A stretch of 64,000 nt of DNA from Simiduia sp. 21SJ11W-1 (GTDB taxonomy: Bacteria; Pseudomonadota; Gammaproteobacteria; Pseudomonadales; Cellvibrionaceae), in assembly GCF_024138675.1 (NCBI RefSeq), contig NZ_CP090959.1, forward strand, positions 496,001 through 560,000. Reading direction: 5' to 3'. The position numbers and the translations under genes are program-made. Under the pieces are notes generated by a model. The model was given only the letters and a program-made list of their open reading frames with translations, did no database searches and was not told the DNA's origin. Positions within the stretch are counted from its first letter, which is position 1, and each line of letters starts with the position of its first letter. Of this stretch, positions 60,330-64,000 are shown in pieces.

Positions 60330-61121
60330 ATGAGTTGCTTACTGAAAATGCGCGCCATGCGCGATGAAATGTCGGTGAATGAGCGCAAGCTTGCCGATTT
60401 TATTTTGGGCAATACGCCCTTGCTGCGGGATTATTCATCGCAACAGTTGGCTGATGCAGTGGGTGTGAGCCAGTCTTCGGTGGTGAAGTTTTCCCAAAAA
60501 CTTGGCTATAAGGGCTACCCGAGTTTGAAGCTCGCGGTGTATGAAACCTACGCAGCCAACAATAGCGCAGATGCTACCCCCGGAAACGGTTTCTCTGATA
60601 CCGGCCTGCCGCTCAGTGAGCTGGGGCAGAAAAAGCTTGAAGCGCTTGAAAATACCGTGCGCATTAACGATGCCGGCCAAATTCAAAAGGCCGTGGCGGC
60701 AGTGCGCAGTGCGCGCTGCATTCAGGTGGCCGCCTGTGCGGGTTCTGCCTCGGTTGCGCGCTACCTTACCATGCAGCTACTGGAGCTTGGCTATTGGGTG
60801 GTATTTGATAGCGACATCACGCTGCAAAAACGTGTGGCTGCAAACATTGAAGAGCGCGATGTGTTGTGCATTGTGTGCGACATGGGGCGCGAAGAGCCGC
60901 TTATCGATGTGGCGCGCAAGGCCCGCGAGCGCGGCGCGCAGGTGTTGAGCCTTACGCGCTACCATCACAACGCCATTAGTATGCACGCAGACATCAACCT
61001 GTTCGTCATGCCCGCAGAAGATGAGCGGGTGCTACAGAATTTGTTGTTCCGCTCGGCGCAACTTCATTTGGTGGAAAGCTTGGTGGCGGGCCTGCTGTTG
61101 GAGGCCGAGCGGCCTGCCTGA
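60330..61121 (+). CDS. RpiR/MurR-family transcriptional regulator
   Basis: About 263 residues. N-terminal HTH_6 domain (LADFILGNTPLLRDYSSQQLADAVGVSQSSVVKFSQKLGYKGYPSLKLAV), then a SIS-like domain (RCIQVAACAGSASVARYLTMQLLELGYWVVF). In usual SIS regulators the phosphate-binding loop reads SxSGxT; here the aligned stretch is CDMGREEP, so the ligand may not be an ordinary sugar phosphate. ATG 60330 is preferred over GTG 60312. E. coli MurR, the MurNAc-6-P-responsive relative, controls muropeptide sugar use. Placed 26 bp after the epimerase gene, it is the candidate for binding the GAATA-N3-TATTC sites. A strong terminator follows. Confidence 0.88.
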   Translation: MSCLLKMRAMRDEMSVNERKLADFILGNTPLLRDYSSQQLADAVGVSQSSVVKFSQKLGYKGYPSLKLAVYETYAANNSADATPGNGFSDTGLPLSELGQKKLEALENTVRINDAGQIQKAVAAVRSARCIQVAACAGSASVARYLTMQLLELGYWVVFDSDITLQKRVAANIEERDVLCIVCDMGREEPLIDVARKARERGAQVLSLTRYHHNAISMHADINLFVMPAEDERVLQNLLFRSAQLHLVESLVAGLLLEAERPA

Positions 61122-61138
61122 AACCTTAAAAATACATC

Positions 61139-61161
61139 AAGCGCCGCAGGGCGCTTTTTTT
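61139..61161 (+). terminator. Rho-independent terminator of the ykf-type operon
   Basis: Stem AGCGCC / GGCGCT with a GCAG loop, followed by seven T, 18 bp after the regulator stop. Confidence 0.88.
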
Positions 61162-61230
61162 ATGGGCGCAAATATTTTGCGGTTGCGGCTTTTGGCGTGG
61201 GCTTTAGTGGCCCCAGTGGCTTAAGCGGCG

Positions 61231-61253
61231 CGCACCGGCCCGTGGCCGGTGGC
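61231..61253. repeat. GC-rich hairpin between convergent genes
   Basis: Stem CACCGGCC / GGCCGGTG with a CGT loop, 10 bp beyond the stop of the minus-strand transglutaminase-like gene. No T-tract on either strand. Confidence 0.5.
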
Positions 61254-61260
61254 GAGGGGG

Positions 61261-62682
61261 TTAGGGTGTGTCGATTTGCTCCCAGGTCAGCGAGTAATCC
61301 CACTGGTCGAAATAGAGGTTGCCGCCGCGCCACTCCACTTCACCGCGCTGTGAATCTACGGTTTCCGAGCGAAAGTGTCGCTTGGCTGGCACAAAGGGCT
61401 GGCTGTAATCGGTGTTGAAAATTAACCGGAAGGCATCGAGCCTGCCCAGGTAAAACCACTGCAGGCGTGGGTCATTACTCGCCAGTTGGCCGTGGGTGAC
61501 ATCCATGGGCAACCAGCCGTAGGGCGCCAGATAAAACTCGGCCCAGTCGTGCATGGTATCGAACCCGCCCGGGCCGAACTCCCAGCCCGATTGCCAGCGG
61601 GTGGGAATACCTTTAATGCGCATTAATGTCATCAAAAGCAGGGTTTGCTGGCCGCAGTCGGCGCGGCCCTGGGTGTGTGCGTATTCGCTGATATTGCGAA
61701 TGGTGGAATATTCGCGCGCGCTGGCCCAGGGGATTTGGTCCACATCTGCAAACAATTTCTGGGCGATGCGGTAGGGGTTGGTTTCAAGCCCGGCGGCCTT
61801 GTTGGCGCGGGCAATCAGTGCGGGCGTGAATTGGATGTGTGGTGGGCGCTCGCCCAAATAGGGTGCCAAGGCCTGTTGTTCTTCATCTGTTAGTGGCCGC
61901 ACTTCCTGCGCCTTGGGGGTTAGCCCGCGCGAAAGGCTATCGAAGGCGTATTGCACTTCAAAGCGGGTGGGTTTGCCCGCCTGGGCCTCCTGGCTAAACG
62001 CAATGGTACGCTGGGCGGTGCTGTTAGGTGCCAGCTGGTAATGCGCAGGGCTCGCGCTCAGGAGCGCTACCTGTTCCTGGGCGCCGGGCAGGGCCTTTGG
62101 GAAGGGCAGCCAGGCGGTGAGCGTTTCACCGGCGGGCACGGCATCGGCATCCACGGTGAGTGAGTAGCTTACGCGGATGCGCTGGCGCAGGGGCTGGGCC
62201 TGTTCGATCAGGGTTTTGTGGTGATCATGCAGCCGGTAGAGGGGGCCCTTGTCGGTAAAGCGGGTAACCTGGGGCGCGCGCTTGGCTGCGGCGTCATCGG
62301 TTTGGATCAGGTTGTAGGCGCCGCGCTTGAAGTAGCGGGTTTCACCGTTGATTTGCTTGGCCTCAAAACGGCCCTCGGCCAGCCACTGGCTGATTTCAGC
62401 CTCGGTGGCATCTGGCAGGTAGCTCTGCACGCTGGCCCTGAGTGCGGCTTCATCCAGGGTAAATTCGCGCTCGATGCGTGCCATGCGTTCGGCTTCGAAG
62501 GCGAGTTCAGGGATGGGGGCGCGTGCGTTCAGGCGCTGGATTTCCGCTTTGGCGGCGCTGTACTGGCCGCTGTCTACCAGGGTCTGGATCTCGCTCACAG
62601 CTGTGGGTGTGGCATTGGCGTGGGTGGTTAGCAGGCCTTGGTACAAAAGGGCGCCGCAAAGGGCGAGGGGGAGGCGTATCAC
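61261..62682 (-). CDS. Exported transglutaminase-like protein
   Basis: 473 residues. Signal peptide (LALCGALLYQGLLTTHANA). N-terminal helical region, a central beta-sandwich-like domain (about 165-260), then a transglutaminase core with C343 (GRADCGQQTLLLMTLMRIKGIPTRW), H378 (TMHDWAEFY) and D394 (WLPMDVTHG). Bacterial members of this fold may be proteases, cross-linkers or amidases; the substrate is unknown but context suggests peptide stems. Start is GTG 62682 with GGAGA 6 nt upstream. Palindrome-like sites lie just upstream, shared with the divergent TonB receptor. Confidence 0.85.
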   Translation of the reverse strand: MIRLPLALCGALLYQGLLTTHANATPTAVSEIQTLVDSGQYSAAKAEIQRLNARAPIPELAFEAERMARIEREFTLDEAALRASVQSYLPDATEAEISQWLAEGRFEAKQINGETRYFKRGAYNLIQTDDAAAKRAPQVTRFTDKGPLYRLHDHHKTLIEQAQPLRQRIRVSYSLTVDADAVPAGETLTAWLPFPKALPGAQEQVALLSASPAHYQLAPNSTAQRTIAFSQEAQAGKPTRFEVQYAFDSLSRGLTPKAQEVRPLTDEEQQALAPYLGERPPHIQFTPALIARANKAAGLETNPYRIAQKLFADVDQIPWASAREYSTIRNISEYAHTQGRADCGQQTLLLMTLMRIKGIPTRWQSGWEFGPGGFDTMHDWAEFYLAPYGWLPMDVTHGQLASNDPRLQWFYLGRLDAFRLIFNTDYSQPFVPAKRHFRSETVDSQRGEVEWRGGNLYFDQWDYSLTWEQIDTP

Positions 62683-62693
62683 TTAGGTCTCCA

Positions 62694-62706
62694 AAATAAT
62701 TTATTC
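62694..62706. promoter_or_regulatory. Putative operator, one mismatch
   Basis: AAATA-ATT-TATTC, 12 bp upstream of the transglutaminase-like start and 128 bp from the receptor start. Weaker copies (GAATA-TTT-TATGT at 62716-62728; a TGATA-AAT-TATTC version at 62748-62760) follow in the same divergent region. Confidence 0.45.
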
Positions 62707-62833
62707 TTCAATAAGGAATATTTTATGTTTACAAGAATTTTTAATGTTGATAAATTATTCCCATGCCTTTGCTGCGTCAAGGGGTAGCGCACGTCGCACA
62801 GCATATTAATAAAAAACAAAGAGGATCAGACAT

Positions 62834-64000
62834 ATGTCAAAACAACGTTCGGCTTTTATGACGAATCGCCTGGCTGAGGCAACGAGGGCCACCTGGCGCT
62901 CACCCTTTGCCACCCTATCCACTGCTGTGCTGGCTGGCGCCATGCTGTGCTCGCCGGCCTATGCGCAATTGGCTGGTGCCATTAAAGGTAGTGTTGCCTT
63001 TGAAGAGGCCGGCACAAGCCCCGCGGGCGTAAAGGTGACCGCCACCAGTAGCAAAATGCCCAAGGCCCGTACCGCCGTTACCGATGAGTCCGGTAGCTAC
63101 AGCCTGCCTATGCTGGTGCCGGGCGAGTACTTGTTAACCTTCGAGGCCGCTGACGGCACTGTGCGTACCGCCAGCACTGAGGTGCGTCTGGAACAAACCA
63201 CCCGTGTAGACATGGTGCTGGATTCAACCCTTGATGCCTCTGAAATGGAAGAGGTGTTTGTAACGGGCCGCATTGTCAACCTGGAAAGTAACTCTTCGCT
63301 GTCAAACTCCATCGGTGCAGACATGGTGGACGGTGTGCCAGTAGGGCAAGACTACCGCGACCTGATGAAGTTGATTCCCGGTGTGCAGTACACTCAAGAA
63401 ACAGTGCGTGGCCCAAGTGCGGGCGCATCAGGCCAGGATAACGTCTACAACTTCGATGGCGTGGATGTAGGCCTGCCAGGCTACGGCGTATTGTCTTCAG
63501 AGCCTGCAACCCATGACGTTGAACAAATGGCTGTTCAGCGTGGTGGTGCGAATGCTATCAATTTCAACCGCGCCGGCGGTGTTTCTGTCAATACAACGTC
63601 GAAGTCGGGTAGCAATGAATTTGCCGGCAGTGTGCAGTACAAGTTTCAAACACCGAGCATGGTGGGTGAGACCCGTAACGGCGTTAAATCCGAGACTACC
63701 CGCAGCTGGTTGACCGCTAATGTAAGCGGCCCGCTGATTGAAGATCAGCTGTTTTTCTACGGCTCTTTCTACCGCCCCTATGCGGAACTAGACAATAAAG
63801 ATACCGCCTATGGCCCGGTGAAAAGCTACAGCAGCGATCGCCATGAGTACTACGGTAAGCTCACTTATGCGCCTATTGAAGATATCCTCTTGAATGCCAG
63901 CTACCGTACCTCAGATAAAAAAATCGAGGGTAACTCCATCGGTTTTTACGAGCCAGACTCCGTATCGGCCGGTAGCGAAACCTCCATGGATATTCTGAAC
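62834..64000 (+). CDS. Oar-like TonB-dependent receptor, 3' end outside window
   Basis: The first 389 codons are present; the frame is open to the last base. Signal peptide ends CSPAYAQ. Then a carboxypeptidase-regulatory-like domain (AGAIKGSVAFEEAGTSPAGVKVTATS...GSYSLPMLVPGEYLLTF), plug (VPVGQDYRDLMKLIPGVQYT, NFDGVDVGLPGYG, MAVQRGGANAINFNRAGGVSVNTTSKSG) and the start of the barrel. This Oar/CarboxypepD_reg architecture is typical of large receptors for peptides or glycans in Xanthomonadales and Alteromonadales. GAGGA precedes the ATG. Divergent from the transglutaminase-like gene and sharing its palindromes, it is the best candidate for muropeptide uptake; inference. Confidence 0.88.
   Translation, partial: MSKQRSAFMTNRLAEATRATWRSPFATLSTAVLAGAMLCSPAYAQLAGAIKGSVAFEEAGTSPAGVKVTATSSKMPKARTAVTDESGSYSLPMLVPGEYLLTFEAADGTVRTASTEVRLEQTTRVDMVLDSTLDASEMEEVFVTGRIVNLESNSSLSNSIGADMVDGVPVGQDYRDLMKLIPGVQYTQETVRGPSAGASGQDNVYNFDGVDVGLPGYGVLSSEPATHDVEQMAVQRGGANAINFNRAGGVSVNTTSKSGSNEFAGSVQYKFQTPSMVGETRNGVKSETTRSWLTANVSGPLIEDQLFFYGSFYRPYAELDNKDTAYGPVKSYSSDRHEYYGKLTYAPIEDILLNASYRTSDKKIEGNSIGFYEPDSVSAGSETSMDILN

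Noticed and set aside
1-64000. Mobile element or prophage origin for the wall-enzyme block
   Set aside because: No transposase, integrase, tRNA-linked direct repeat or phage structural gene was found. The hydrolases carry bacterial export signals.

Overview
The window reads as chromosomal DNA from a free-living Gram-negative gammaproteobacterium, most likely a marine, Cellvibrionaceae-like organism. The evidence is the many TonB-dependent receptors, the many lipoproteins with AC-GGG-(PT)n linkers, the SapC/cupin pair, and the LutABC, RpiR and LysR types. The genus-level placement is inference. No rRNA, tRNA, CRISPR array, transposase or integrase was seen.

Left part (1-16.8 kb): a 5'-truncated phytanoyl-CoA dioxygenase-like gene and a DeoR regulator. 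Then a SapC/Cupin_8 pair, a CRTAC1-like (FG-GAP/UnbV) lipoprotein with a vanadium-haloperoxidase-fold lipoprotein, a sulfatase, a secreted nucleoside hydrolase and the lactate-utilisation genes lutABC. A second CRTAC1/haloperoxidase pair follows. The two haloperoxidase genes are nearly identical over 1.93 kb while their CRTAC1 partners have diverged, which points to gene conversion or a recent duplication.

Middle (17-23.1 kb): two TonB-dependent receptors on the minus strand flank a site-2-type (M50) membrane protease.

Right part (23.4-64 kb): a dense set of exported cell-wall enzymes that looks like a peptidoglycan degradation and muropeptide utilisation locus. (i) 23.8-30.7 kb: two TIM-barrel/C39 fusions, a stand-alone C39 peptidase, a NagZ-type GH3 hexosaminidase and an L,D-transpeptidase-fold protein. 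(ii) 30.9-36.3 kb, minus strand: a Cys-rich lipoprotein, an HlyD adaptor, an ABC ATPase, an FtsX-type permease and a NAGPA-type phosphodiester glycosidase. (iii) 36.5-40.5 kb, minus strand: an MFS transporter, an M1 aminopeptidase and an NlpC/P60 lipoprotein, overlapping end to end. (iv) 40.6-46.6 kb: LysR, amidase, S41 protease, a frameshifted membrane protein and a peroxiredoxin. (v) 47.2-52.9 kb: two proteins of unknown function around an M23 endopeptidase and a lytic transglycosylase. (vi) 52.9-56.1 kb: two solute-binding proteins around an LVIVD/choice-of-anchor protein. (vii) 56.4-64 kb: an AmiD-type amidase, a YkfC-like NlpC/P60 enzyme, a YkfB-like L-Ala-D/L-Glu epimerase, an RpiR regulator, a transglutaminase-like protein and an Oar-like TonB-dependent receptor cut by the window end.

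The modules of the right part appear to be tied together by a palindrome, GAATA-N3-TATTC. Four perfect and three one-mismatch copies lie upstream of modules (i), (ii), (v), (vi) and (vii). I propose that it is the operator of a peptidoglycan regulon, and the RpiR protein encoded in the locus is the obvious candidate to bind it. In the proposed scheme, secreted lytic transglycosylase, TIM-barrel, amidase and endopeptidase activities break walls of other cells or the cell's own turnover products. The Oar-like receptor imports fragments, lipoprotein and periplasmic enzymes trim them, and the epimerase converts L-Ala-D-Glu for catabolism. This scheme is inference from motifs and context; no biochemical claim is tested here.
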